A stretch of 64,000 nt of DNA from Candidatus Sodalis pierantonius str. SOPE (GCF_000517405.1 NZ_CP006568.1:1178001-1242000), one strand, 5' to 3'; positions 51,567 through 60,302 are shown, counted from the first letter of the stretch. Numbers and translations: made by a program. The notes: generated by a model from the sequence alone, not told the origin.

Positions 51567-52621
51567 GGCTTTGTTGAATAAATCGAACTTTTAGGTGACT
51601 GGCGGCTCTGATCACTACATTCGTTTCAACATCAGGTCCCCATGGCAAAGCAAAAGTTTAAAATCACCAACTGGCCCGCATACAACAATGCGCTCAGGCA
51701 GCGGGGGGACATGACAGTATGGCTTGATGAGTCAGCCATTGCTGCATGGACTGAGAGTACACCCCCTGAACATCGTGGCCGGCCGCTTCACTACACCGAT
51801 ATGGCCATTACCACGGTTCTGATGATAAAGCGCGTGTTTAACCTTTCGCTCCGGGCGTTACAGGGTTTCGTTGACGCGATTTTTAAACTGATGGGGCTGT
51901 CGCTGCGCTGCCCAGATTACTCTCTGGTCAGCCGGCGAGCAAAAACCGTCGACATCAGCATAAAAACGCCAACCCGCGGCGAAATCTCACACCTGGTCAT
52001 CGATGGCACCGGCCTGAAAATCTTCGGCGAAGGCGAATGGAAAGTCAGGCAGCATGGGGCTGAGAGGCGCAGAGTATGGCGCAAGCTTCATCTGGCAGTA
52101 GATAGCGCGACACATGAAATTATCTGTGCCGATTTATCGCTAAGCGGTACGACAGATGCGCAGGCGCTGCCCGGGCTGATTAACCAAACCCACCGGAAAA
52201 TCAGGGAAGCGTCGGCTGACAGTGCTTACGATACGCGTTACTGTCATGATGCTCTGCTGAGGAAAAAAATAAAGCCGCTTATCCCACCGCGAAGTGGTGC
52301 GCAATATTGGCCAGCTCGATACCATGAGCGTAACCATGCGGTGGCAAATCAGCATCTGAGCGGCAATAACGATACCTGGAAAAAGAAAGTAGGTTATCAC
52401 CGGCGTTCACTGGCTGAAACGGCCATGTTCCGGTTTAAAACACTTCTGGGTGGTCATCTGAGTCTGCATGACTATGACGCGCAGGTAGGTGAGACAATGG
52501 CAATGGTTAAAGCACTTAACCGGATCACACTGTTAGGAATGCCAAACAGCGTCCGCATCATGTAACAATCGCCCTGATAGGAAGGAAGTCGTCACAAATT
52601 TCGGATTTATTCAACAAAGCG
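51567..52621 (+). mobile_element. IS903-group element, copy 2
   Basis: 1,055 bp with intact terminal repeats, oriented opposite to copy 1. Left flank CGATATCTT, right flank CCATTCAGG at 52622-52630. The right flank equals the reverse complement of the bases next to copy 1 at 50487-50495. Together with copy 1 it bounds the inverted 1.08-kb segment. Confidence 0.95.
51642..52565 (+). CDS. IS903-group transposase, copy 2
   Basis: 307 residues, intact, with MAKQKFKITNWPAYNNALRQ at the start and GMPNSVRIM at the end. The catalytic regions are as in copy 1. A few substitutions separate the copies (DAIFKL for DSIFKL, GLKIFG for GLKVFG). Confidence 0.96.
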   Translation: MAKQKFKITNWPAYNNALRQRGDMTVWLDESAIAAWTESTPPEHRGRPLHYTDMAITTVLMIKRVFNLSLRALQGFVDAIFKLMGLSLRCPDYSLVSRRAKTVDISIKTPTRGEISHLVIDGTGLKIFGEGEWKVRQHGAERRRVWRKLHLAVDSATHEIICADLSLSGTTDAQALPGLINQTHRKIREASADSAYDTRYCHDALLRKKIKPLIPPRSGAQYWPARYHERNHAVANQHLSGNNDTWKKKVGYHRRSLAETAMFRFKTLLGGHLSLHDYDAQVGETMAMVKALNRITLLGMPNSVRIM

Positions 52622-52965
52622 CCATTCAGGCATTCTATGAGCAGGAAACCGCCAGCCGGCCCGATGATCTGACACTCCGGCAGAGTGACTTGACCGGCCT
52701 GCGAACCCAGTTCAACCTACTATTCTCACACCTACAAACACCGCAGTAAAAACGCCTCCGACGGCTGGCGCGGGCGGTTAATACTTTGCCGGATGCATTT
52801 CTGAGCCAGCAATCTGATCGTATTATACCGGCTGCTAAAGCGTTGGTAGAAGCGCTGTGTCCGTTGCTGACTGACGCAATTAGCCAGCAACAAGATTATC
52901 GAACCACCCTTTCACTGGCCGCCGCAATGCGCACGTGGTTGCAACAACGACAGCAGCGCGGTGTC
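52622..52965 (+). pseudogene. displaced C-terminal part of the candidate effector
   Basis: Joined at the shared CCATTCAGG, this frame continues the interrupted protein without a gap: ..NRQSSAIQ + AFYEQETASRPDDL, then TGLRTQFNLLFSHLQTPQ. A TAA at 52747 follows, but the same frame carries on in coding style (KRLRRLARAVNTLPDAF, ALCPLLTDAISQQQDYR, LAAAMRTWLQQRQQRG) to about 52965. There it meets an unrelated fragment on the opposite strand. The TAA is therefore probably a nonsense mutation. Confidence 0.65.
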
Positions 52966-52969
52966 CCCT

Positions 52970-53401
52970 CTAGCGCTTTATATTCAGCTGCTTCAGCAAC
53001 ATCTCAAAGGGATCATCATCGGGCACGTTATGCAAGAAAATACGCGGTCCCTGATAGTCCGGCGCGGTAATACGCGCTTCAATTTGTTTAAGGCGCTCTG
53101 CCGGGATGGGATTGCGAGGTATGTAAATCTCGCAGCTGATCGGCAGGGTGAATAACACCTCTGGCACGTCGGTGAATTTATTATTGATCAGCAGCAGCCT
53201 TTCCAAACCGGCCGGTAATGCTGAAATATTTTCTGGCAGAGAAGTCAGAGGATTTGAGGAAAGATCCAGCACTTTTAACGACATCGGCAGCGATGGAACA
53301 AAGTCAATAGATAGTATTTCTATATCTGCGTTATAGATGAAAAGTTTCTGTAGGTAGGGCGGATAGCCCCCGGGGGGGGGGATTAGCGATAAGATTAGAG
53401 C
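52970..53401 (-). pseudogene. leucine-rich-repeat fragment with IpaH/SspH-like LRR-NEL junction
   Basis: An open frame enters from the IS903 end at 53402 and stops at 52970. LRR units are clear: LKVLDLSSNPLTSLPENISA and LERLLLINNKFTDVPEVLF, then the cap LPISCEIYIPRNPI. Next comes LKQIEARITAPDYQGPRIF. In IpaH/SspH/SlrP ligases the same PxSCxV..NPL..R.L......PDYxGPxI order marks the passage into the NEL ubiquitin-ligase domain. No NEL domain remains after LNIKR. The 5' part is lost at the IS, and a G10 tract lies inside the frame at 53372-53381. Confidence 0.7.
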
Positions 53402-53638
53402 CGCTTTGTTGAATAAATCCGAAATTTGTGACGACTTCCTCCCTATCAGGGCGATTGTTACATGATGCGGACGCTGTTTGGCATTCCTAACAGTGTGATC
53501 CGGTTAAGTGCTTTAACCATTGCCATTGCCTCACCTACCTGCGCGTCATAGTCATGCAGACTCAGATGACCACCCAGAAGTGTTTTAAACCGGAACATGG
53601 CCGTTTCAGCCAGTGAACGCCGGTGATAACCTCTTTCT
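53402..53638 (-). mobile_element. IS903-group element, right-end fragment
   Basis: 237 bp matching the transposase 3' end and right terminal repeat of the intact copies (starts CGCTTTGTTGAATAAATCC). It is cut by IS256 copy 3 at 53639, shortly after the sequence GGTGATAACCT, with one base missing relative to copy 1. The sequence beyond the IS256 is not the missing remainder, so this is not a simple insertion. Confidence 0.92.
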
Positions 53639-54939
53639 GACCCTGTACACGATTCTGTGTAAATGCCTTTTCTCAGAAGTGACCGTCCAGGCGGTCACCG
53701 AACTCGATAATAAAGCGGCTCATTGCCATGCGCCAGTCCCTCAAAGGCATTGTCCATTTCTGTGAGGCCGCCTGTATCGCCAGCCACACCACCTTTTTCA
53801 CTGCGTCGTCGGTCGGGAACACCTTGCGCTTTTTGATGGCATGCCGGATCACGCTGTTTAACGACTCGATGGCGGTGGTCGTGTAGATCACCTTGCGGAT
53901 GTCCGTTGGGTAGGCAAAGAACGTGGCCAGATTGGCCCAGTTTGCCTGCCAGCTTCGACTTATTTGCGGGTAGCGGATGTCCCAGGCACTGGAGAACGCT
54001 TCCAGCGCCTGCAAGCCGGCTTCTTCCGTAGGGGCCTGATAGATAGCTTTCAGGTCGCGGGTGACGGCCTTGTAGTCCTTCCAGGAGACGAACCGCAGGC
54101 TGTTGCGCACCATATGCACGATACACAGCTGGAGCCGCGCCTCCGGATACACCGCGTTAATAGCGTCAGGGAAACCTTTCAGCCCGTCTACGCAGGCGAT
54201 AAGGATATCGTTCAGGCCGCGGTTTTTCAGCTCTGTCAGCACGTTCAGCCAGAACTTTGCGCCTTCATTTTCGGCCAGCCACATACCTAGCAACTCTTTC
54301 TGGCCTTCGATGTTGATGCCCAGCGCCAGGAACACAGATTTGTTGATGATGCGGCTGTCCTGCCGGACTTTTAGAACGATACAGTCAAGATAAACAATGG
54401 GATAGACTGCATCCAGAGGCCGGTTTTGCCATTCGACAACCTGCTCCATGACCGCATCGCTGACCTTTGAGACCAGCGCCGGCGAGACATCGGCGTCATA
54501 CAGCTCTTTGAACGCGGCGGCGATCTCGCGGGTGGTCATCCCTTTGGCGTACAACGATAAAATCTGGTTATCCATCCCGGTAATCCGGGTCTGGTTCTTC
54601 TTCACCAGTTGCGGTTCAAAGTAACCGTCACGATCGCGCGGAGTACGCAGCGCCAGTGGTAACGGTTTTTGTGGAATAGCCGTTGCGGGCGTTGGTCCCC
54701 GGTTTAGGCTGATTTTTATCGTAGCCGAGGTGATGGGTCATTTCGGCATTGAGAGCTGCTTCGACGTTGATTTTTTTCAGCAGCCGATCGAAGTGACTGA
54801 GATCTTCAGGGGTTTTGAGATTTTTGGCCAGTTCGTTAGCCAGAGCCTGCAACTGTTTTTCGTCCATAAATTAACCTGTTTTTGATGTTGGATTGAACAT
54901 ATCAAAATCAGGCAAATACACAAATTTCTAAACAGGCTC
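53639..54939 (-). mobile_element. IS256-family element, copy 3 (internal deletion)
   Basis: 1,301 bp, 14 bp shorter than copy 1. The ends GACCCTGTACACG and GAGCCTGTTTAG (minus-strand reading) are both present. Neither flank shows a target duplication: the left neighbour is an IS903 fragment in one orientation, the right neighbour a 36-bp IS903 tip in the other. Recombination after insertion is the likely cause. Confidence 0.93.
53673..54867 (-). pseudogene. IS256-family transposase, copy 3, frameshifted
   Basis: Begins [17 protein letters not shown] and is normal to KTVTTG. There 14 bp are missing: copy 1 has CTGGCG, eight bases, then CTGGCG; copy 3 keeps one CTGGCG. The downstream frame ([15 protein letters not shown] to RLDGHF) is otherwise intact. 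Deletion between short direct repeats has inactivated it. Confidence 0.93.
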
Positions 54940-54975
54940 AAGTCGTCACAAATTTCGGATTTATTCAACAAAGCG
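54940..54975 (+). mobile_element. IS903-group right-end tip (36 bp)
   Basis: AAGTCGTCACAAATTTCGG followed by the right terminal repeat ATTTATTCAACAAAGCG. It is identical to the last bases of the intact copies and directly joins the gmd fragment. It shows that an IS903 once disrupted gmd, and that most of that copy was later lost. Confidence 0.9.
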
Positions 54976-55240
54976 CGCCAAAATTATAAACTTCGTCCGG
55001 TTGGACTTCCGCCAATATTCGGGTTAAATTTGACGTATCAGAGAGATCGCCATGGTGCAATTTAAGTGTGGCGTTATTATCATGTGACATCTGAAAAATA
55101 TGTTCTATACGCTGCGTATTAAACTGAGTACACCGTCGTTTTATGCCATGGACCTCATAGCCTTTATTCAGAAGGAATTCGGCAAGATATGAACCATCTT
55201 GGCCAGTAATACCGGTTATGAGGGCGACTTTCTTATTCAA
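54976..55240 (-). pseudogene. gmd: GDP-mannose 4,6-dehydratase, 5' fragment
   Basis: Gmd makes the GDP-fucose/GDP-rhamnose precursor used in colanic acid or O-antigen. The fragment has the Rossmann motif [19 protein letters not shown] then [21 protein letters not shown] and PDEVYNFG, and ends at the IS903 tip. The start is a TTG at 55240 behind AGGAGT (mature start [10 protein letters not shown]); an in-frame ATG upstream is less likely. About 88 of some 370 residues remain, so it is not functional. Confidence 0.88.
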
Positions 55241-55577
55241 AATAACTCCTGAAGGTATCATGGTCGTGGTGTCGAGATGGGACAAGTGTAGCTCTTAATC
55301 TTCCTAATCCATAGACTGCAAAAGGAAATATTAAGTTTCTTATAAGTAAGTGGAGATAATACTCATTACGTTTCCGTTTTTATTTACCCCGATTTTGAAA
55401 ACTTTCCATCATGCTCTGGTGGAATGAGATGCATGCGCGCTTTCTCAAGCGCTCATGGCTAGTCTTACTATGGAAGATGCGTTTGGCACCATTAGCGAGC
55501 GTTATCGCCACCGCGATAAGCGGCCCTGACGATTCGGCGCCAAGGGCGGAAGGGGGAAGGGCGGCCGTTCGCCGGCA
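55241..55577. other. intergenic stretch with a small coding remnant
   Basis: About 340 bp. It should contain the gmd promoter near 55300. On the plus strand at 55455-55529 a frame reads MASLTMEDAFGTISERYRHR and then stops. It has the look of a protein C-terminus (ABC-ATPase ends often have MEDAF), but it is too short to assign. Nothing else was recognised. Confidence 0.35.
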
Positions 55578-56486
55578 TTAGTCGCGCGTTTGGCACAGGG
55601 TGAAAAGCGTTTCCCGCACCCAGCGGTGGGCAGGGTCACGGTGGGTGCGTTCGTGCCAAGCCGCGCTTTTGCTAAAGCCGGGGATCGTCAGCGGCGGCGC
55701 CAGGATCGCCAAGCCTTCGGCATGTTGCGCCAGCCGCCGCGGGACGATGGCGATAAGATCGCTGATGCGGAGCATGTCGGGCAACACCAGAAAGCTATTT
55801 ACCGATAGCGCCACGCGCCGCGTCCGCCCCAGATCGGCCAGCGCCCTGTCGGTCGCACCGGCAAAATTGCCGCCATAATACGATACTAGCGCATGCTCAA
55901 GCGCGCAAAAGCGATCAAGTGTGAGGCGGCCGTTGGCAGCATCAGGATGATCGGAGCGCATGACGCAAACATAGGTTTCCTGATACATCGGCTGGGCGTG
56001 CAGACCCGGCGGCGTCGTCTCCGGCGTCATCAGCGCCAAATCGACGTCGCCCTGCTCAAATTGCGTCTGTAATCGATCGTTATCGCCCGCCACCACCGCT
56101 ACCCTAATGCCGGGGGCCTGATGTTTGAGCATCCCCATAAGTGGTACCACCACCGTGCGCAGGGCATAATCGGTCGTGGCAAGAGTGAGGGTCGCACAGG
56201 TTGTGGCGGGGTCAAATGCCGGTGGCTTAAGCAGGGTTTCCACATCGCCAAGCAGTTGCTTAACCGGCGCCGCCAGCGCCTGCGCCCGCCGCGTGGGGAC
56301 GATGCCCCGCTGCGTACGTACGAACAGCGGATCGTCAAAACTCTCACGCAATCGCGTCAGCATACCGCTGACGGCAGGCTGCGTCAGGACGAGACGCTTT
56401 GCGGCGCGGGTGACGTTGCGCTCGTCCAACAAGACGTCGAGGGTTCTAAGAAGGTTAAGATCCAAATGTCTGATATTAGCGGGCAT
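55578..56486 (-). CDS. LysR-family transcriptional regulator
   Basis: 302 residues. The N-terminal winged helix-turn-helix is evident (RNVTRAAKRLVLTQPAVSGM, with LRESFDDPLFVRTQRG). A periplasmic-binding-like effector domain follows (TLTLATTDYALRTVVVPLMG; GDVDLALMTPETTPPGLHAQ). The sequence resembles the NodD/NahR-like branch. It is divergent from the SRPBCC gene at 56611, the usual sign that it controls that gene from the 56487-56610 gap. The ligand is unknown. The frame is intact. Confidence 0.9.
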   Translation of the reverse strand: MPANIRHLDLNLLRTLDVLLDERNVTRAAKRLVLTQPAVSGMLTRLRESFDDPLFVRTQRGIVPTRRAQALAAPVKQLLGDVETLLKPPAFDPATTCATLTLATTDYALRTVVVPLMGMLKHQAPGIRVAVVAGDNDRLQTQFEQGDVDLALMTPETTPPGLHAQPMYQETYVCVMRSDHPDAANGRLTLDRFCALEHALVSYYGGNFAGATDRALADLGRTRRVALSVNSFLVLPDMLRISDLIAIVPRRLAQHAEGLAILAPPLTIPGFSKSAAWHERTHRDPAHRWVRETLFTLCQTRD

Positions 56487-56610
56487 GATAGCGTCAATAA
56501 AATATTGCGATTGGATTTATATCAGCGTACCAAGCACCCTGCGTAGCGTCCATGACGCGGCGGCGCTATCCGTGTGGCATGGCCCATCACACTACACAGA
56601 AAGGTCAATT

Positions 56611-57123
56611 ATGCATGCGATTATCTGGCCCGAGCAGTATCAGCCGGGCTTTACCGACAATTTCGTGTCTAACGAAGTGATTGAGGCCGGCCTTGGCGCG
56701 GCCGAGGTTTGGCCGTGGCTTAACGACGCCGCGCGTTGGCCGGACTACTATACTAACGCCGCCAACGTTCGCTTTTACGATCGGGCGGGCCCCGCGCTGA
56801 CGACGGGTGTCCACTTTTATTTTGAGACCTTCGGTTTCCCGGTGGAAGCACAGGTCGTAGAGCAGCAGGCACCTGGCGCAGGACAACCGGGACGGCTGGC
56901 CTGGTACGGTTGGGCGGGGGAGGGGGATACGCGTCTGGACGTGCATCACGCCTGGTTGATTGAGGATTTGTCCGGCGGTCGGGTGCGTATTCTGACCCAG
57001 GAAACGCAGAACGGCAAACCGGCGCTGGAATTGGCGAGAACCCGGCCTAATCCCATGTTGAACGGCCATCAGACGTGGCTGGACGGGCTGGTCGCGGCGG
57101 CCCGCAGAGCTAGCCGGGCATAA
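56611..57123 (+). CDS. SRPBCC-fold (polyketide cyclase/START-like) protein
   Basis: 170 residues. The START-like pattern is seen in FVSNEVIEAGLGAAEVWPWL with ARWPDYYTNAANVRFY, GVHFYFETFGFPVEAQV and GRLAWYGWAGEG. It ends MLNGHQTWLDGLVAAARRAS. AAAGG precedes the ATG at 56611, which is preferred over an upstream open frame. It probably binds a small hydrophobic ligand; the actual role is unknown. It is likely a target of the divergent LysR regulator. The frame is intact. Confidence 0.8.
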   Translation: MHAIIWPEQYQPGFTDNFVSNEVIEAGLGAAEVWPWLNDAARWPDYYTNAANVRFYDRAGPALTTGVHFYFETFGFPVEAQVVEQQAPGAGQPGRLAWYGWAGEGDTRLDVHHAWLIEDLSGGRVRILTQETQNGKPALELARTRPNPMLNGHQTWLDGLVAAARRASRA

Positions 57124-57223
57124 CCGCGCCGGCCATCGGCGAGAGAGGCGTACGTTACCGACGGGGCAATCGAATCGCTAGCCGATGGGCGTTAGGCTCT
57201 GCCATGGCGCTTCCTACCGACGC

Positions 57224-58573
57224 TTACGGGTCCGTATTATCTGCCTGCCGCGCGGTTTGTCTGGCTTGGCGCCAGTTCAGCAGCGGCGTCACGGTAATGC
57301 CATGGACAATGACGCTGGCGACGATAAGCGTCAGCGCCATGTTGACCATGCGCTCCGCGTCCTTGTCCGCCAGGCCGTGGCTGAAAGCGTAGACGATATA
57401 GTTGACGCTGCCGATGCCGCGAATACCAAGCCAGCCAATCAATAACCGCCGCAACGGCGGCGTGTCGGTGCCGAGGGTAGCCAGCCACACCGATAATGGA
57501 CGTATGATCACAAAAAGTATCGCCGCCAGCCCCAGCCCCATCGGATCCCAGTGGTAGGCCAGGGAAATGCCGAGCGCCACCACAATCGCCGCGGCGAACA
57601 GCCGTTCCACCGTATCGCCGAACGAAAGCCCATCCCCCACTACCAGACCGACGGCGGTAGCCAGACCACCATTGCCCAAGGTATGGCGCCGGTTCGGGTT
57701 CACCAGGATCTCCGCAGGGGAATAATGCTCTTCTTCCGCCAACTCTTCCGGCGGATGGCGATTTACCACCCGCACTTCGGCGCGGCGTAATCCGACGCCG
57801 GCGGCAAAGGCAGCCAAAAAACCTGAGGTATCAAGGCCTTGCGCGGCGGCATAGCTTAGCGCTATCAGCGCCAGGGCAAAGAAGTCATTGGGCGCGACAT
57901 CCTGATGGGCATTGCGTACGCGCGCCGCCAATTTTCCCACGCCTCTGCCCATACCAAAGCCGATCCCCAGCCCGCCCAATAGCGCCCAAAGAATATCTTT
58001 TAGCGCCCAGTGGGCCAGGATGCCAGCGGAAAAGTCGGTTTTGGAAGCCAGCAGAGCCATCGCCAGCATCAGTACCGGCAACGCCGTACCGTCATTCATA
58101 CCCGCTTCGCTGGAGAGCGAAACCCGCATGCTGTCGTCGTCGTTGGCGTCATTCACCGAGATTAAACTGGCCAGCACCGGATCGGTCGGGGCGACGATCG
58201 CGCCGAACGCCAGCGGCCATGCAAAGCCGGTGATGTAATGGAACATCACGGTGATGCCGGCGACGGTGTGTATCATTGCTGGAAACGCCAGGCGGATGCC
58301 CATACGCCAGCCGGGGTTGCTGAACGGCAAACGTAGTTTCAGACCGGTGATGAACAGCGAGGTCGCCATGGCGATTTCTGTCGTCCGCGCGACGAGAACG
58401 GCATGTTGGGCGAGGTTGAGATGGAGTAAATCCAGCATCCACGGTCCGCAGATAATCCCGGCGATCAGATACAGGCCGAATACCGTTAGCGGACCGCGGT
58501 TAATCCAGCCGGAGGCCAGCGACATCAGTAACAGTAGCCCTCCGACGGCGGCGGTCCATCCCAGAAAATCCAT
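57224..58573 (-). CDS. CPA1-type sodium/proton antiporter
   Basis: 449 residues with 10-12 hydrophobic segments (WTAAVGGLLLLMSLASGWIN; GPLTVFGLYLIAGIICGP). Key elements: IVAPTDPVLASLI, the double-acidic-type SSEAGMNDGTALPVLML, and the conserved LIGWLGIRGIGSVNYIVYAF near the C-terminus. It follows the NhaP/NHE exchanger pattern, so it moves Na+ or K+ against H+. The ATG at 58573 follows AAGGGAGA. It stands alone, convergent with the SRPBCC gene. The frame is intact. Confidence 0.88.
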   Translation of the reverse strand: MDFLGWTAAVGGLLLLMSLASGWINRGPLTVFGLYLIAGIICGPWMLDLLHLNLAQHAVLVARTTEIAMATSLFITGLKLRLPFSNPGWRMGIRLAFPAMIHTVAGITVMFHYITGFAWPLAFGAIVAPTDPVLASLISVNDANDDDSMRVSLSSEAGMNDGTALPVLMLAMALLASKTDFSAGILAHWALKDILWALLGGLGIGFGMGRGVGKLAARVRNAHQDVAPNDFFALALIALSYAAAQGLDTSGFLAAFAAGVGLRRAEVRVVNRHPPEELAEEEHYSPAEILVNPNRRHTLGNGGLATAVGLVVGDGLSFGDTVERLFAAAIVVALGISLAYHWDPMGLGLAAILFVIIRPLSVWLATLGTDTPPLRRLLIGWLGIRGIGSVNYIVYAFSHGLADKDAERMVNMALTLIVASVIVHGITVTPLLNWRQARQTARQADNTDP

Positions 58574-58953
58574 ATGTTCTCCCTTGATGCGTGTCGCCAT
58601 ACAAAGTTAATGGCGATAATGGGTTAATGAGTCCTTTAAGTATGATCTATCCATCACGACCGCGCCCGACGGCCGCTCCGGTAAAGTGCGCAACAGAGGG
58701 GGTGATGACAGATTAAGCAGTCGAACGCCGAGCGTGAAAAAAGGCTTGCCGTTGACCCTAAAGCAGTCCATAATTGCGTCCATCTCGAAGATTGAGATGG
58801 CTAAAAGGCATTAAAATCAATGGGTTAGGTGGTTTTATGACGCTGTTAATCCAACCAGAACCAAATGCCCTTGCCGTCTTTGTCAACAATGATGCACTGC
58901 TTGTATCATAATAAGCTGTCTGCGTTATGCCGGGCAGCGTGAAAGCGATTAAT
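58574..58953. other. intergenic region upstream of tRNA-Gly
   Basis: About 380 bp with no gene. TTGTCA near 58877 and TATCAT 18 bp later form a possible tRNA promoter. Nothing else was recognised. Confidence 0.35.
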
Positions 58954-59028
58954 GCGGGAATAGCTTAGTGGTAGAGCACAACCTTGCCAAGGTTGGGGTC
59001 GCGAGTTAGAGCCTCGTTTCCCGCTCCA
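58954..59028 (+). tRNA. tRNA-Gly (GCC) with altered T-loop
   Basis: 75 nt with encoded CCA. The acceptor stem GCGGGAA / TTCCCGC is perfect; the anticodon stem CAACC / GGTTG carries TTGCCAA with GCC. The T-loop reads TTAGAGC where TTCGAGT is expected, so the near-universal C56, which pairs with G19, is A. U13-G22 in the D-stem is a wobble. It lies where E. coli has the glyV-glyX-glyY cluster, before queG. It may be impaired; other Gly tRNA genes could compensate. Confidence 0.88.
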
Positions 59029-59034
59029 ATTAAC

Positions 59035-59100
59035 GGTTACCGATCCGCACGGATCGGTAACCGGTTGCGAAAAAGGGCCTTTCAGGCCCTTTTTTGTTTT
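59035..59100 (+). terminator. hairpin plus rho-independent terminator after tRNA-Gly
   Basis: First a perfect 12-bp stem (GGTTACCGATCC / GGATCGGTAACC, 4-nt loop) at 59035-59062. Then AAAAAGGGCC-TTTC-AGGCCCTTTTTT at about 59069-59096, a standard intrinsic terminator. Confidence 0.92.
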
Positions 59101-59245
59101 TGCACGTTGGACAAGATGATGCGCGTTCGGTCCCTTTGACGGCTTACGCAAAACCGCTGGAGGTCTAGTACCAATGCGGTGTATTGAAGCCAAGAAATAG
59201 GCATGGCGTCCCGGCCAGCGTGACCTTCATTTTGTGCCTTATCGG

Positions 59246-60302
59246 GGCGTTGTTGAATAAATCGAACTTTTAGATGACTGGCGGCTCTGATCACTACATT
59301 CGTTTCCACATCAGGTCCCCATGGCAAAGCAAAAGTTTAAAATCACCAACTGGCCCGCATACAACAATGCGCTCAGGCAGCGGGGGGACATGACAGTATG
59401 GCTTGATGAGTCAGCCATTGCTGCATGGACTGAGAGTACACCACCTGAACATCGTGGCCGGCCGCTTCACTACACCGATATGGCCATTACCACGGTTCTG
59501 ATGATAAAGCGCGTGTTTAACCTTTCGCTCCGGGCGTTACAGGGTTTCGTTGACGCGATTTTTAAACTGATGGGGCTGTCGCTGCGCTGCCCAGATTACT
59601 CTCTGGTCAGCCGGCGAGCAAAAACCGTCGACATCAGCATAAAAACTCCAACCCGCGGCGAAATCTCACACCTGGTCATCGATGGCACCGGCCTGAAAAT
59701 CTTCGGCGAAGGCGAATGGAAAGTCAGGCAGCATGGGGCTGAGAGGCGCAGAGTATGGCGCAAGCTTCATCTGGCAGTAGATAGCGCGACACATGAAATT
59801 ATCTGTGCCGATTTATCGCTAAGCGGTACGACAGATGCGCAGGCGCTGTGCCCGGGCTGATTAACCAAACCCACCGGAAAATCAGGGAAGCGTCGGCTGA
59901 CAGTGCTTACGATACGCGTTACTGTCATGATGCTCTGCTGAGGAAAAAAATAAAGCCGCTTATCCCACCGCGAAGTGGTGCGCAATATTGGCCAGCTCGA
60001 TACCATGAGCGTAACCATGCGGTGGCAAATCAGCATCTGAGCGGCAATAACGATACCTGGAAAAAGAAAGTAGGTTATCACCGGCGTTCACTGGCTGAAA
60101 CGGCCATGTTCCGGTTTAAAACACTTCTGGGTGGTCATCTGAGTCTGCATGACTATGACGCGCAGGTAGGTGAGGCTATGGCAATGGTCAAAGCGCTTAA
60201 CCGGATCACGCTGTTAGGAATGCCAAACAGCGTCCGTATCATGTAACAATCGCCCTGATAGGGAGGAAGTCGTCACAAATTTCGGATTTATTCAACAAAG
60301 CG
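59246..60302 (+). mobile_element. IS903-group element, copy 4 (single insertion)
   Basis: 1,057 bp. Perfect 9-bp target duplications CCTTATCGG at 59237-59245 and 60303-60311 mark a clean insertion. The left tip GGCGTTGTTGAATAAATC has one change from the standard repeat. The length is 2 bp above the intact copies because of an insertion inside the transposase. The 9-bp duplication confirms the IS903 group. Confidence 0.96.
59321..60246 (+). pseudogene. IS903-group transposase, copy 4, frameshifted
   Basis: Identical in kind to copy 2 until GTTDAQAL. There an extra TG (GCGCTGTGCCC instead of GCGCTGCCC, near 59850) shifts the frame to a stop. The rest (GLINQTHRKIREASADSAYD to NSVRIM) is intact in the other frame. 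The copy cannot supply its own transposase but could move in trans. Confidence 0.94.
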
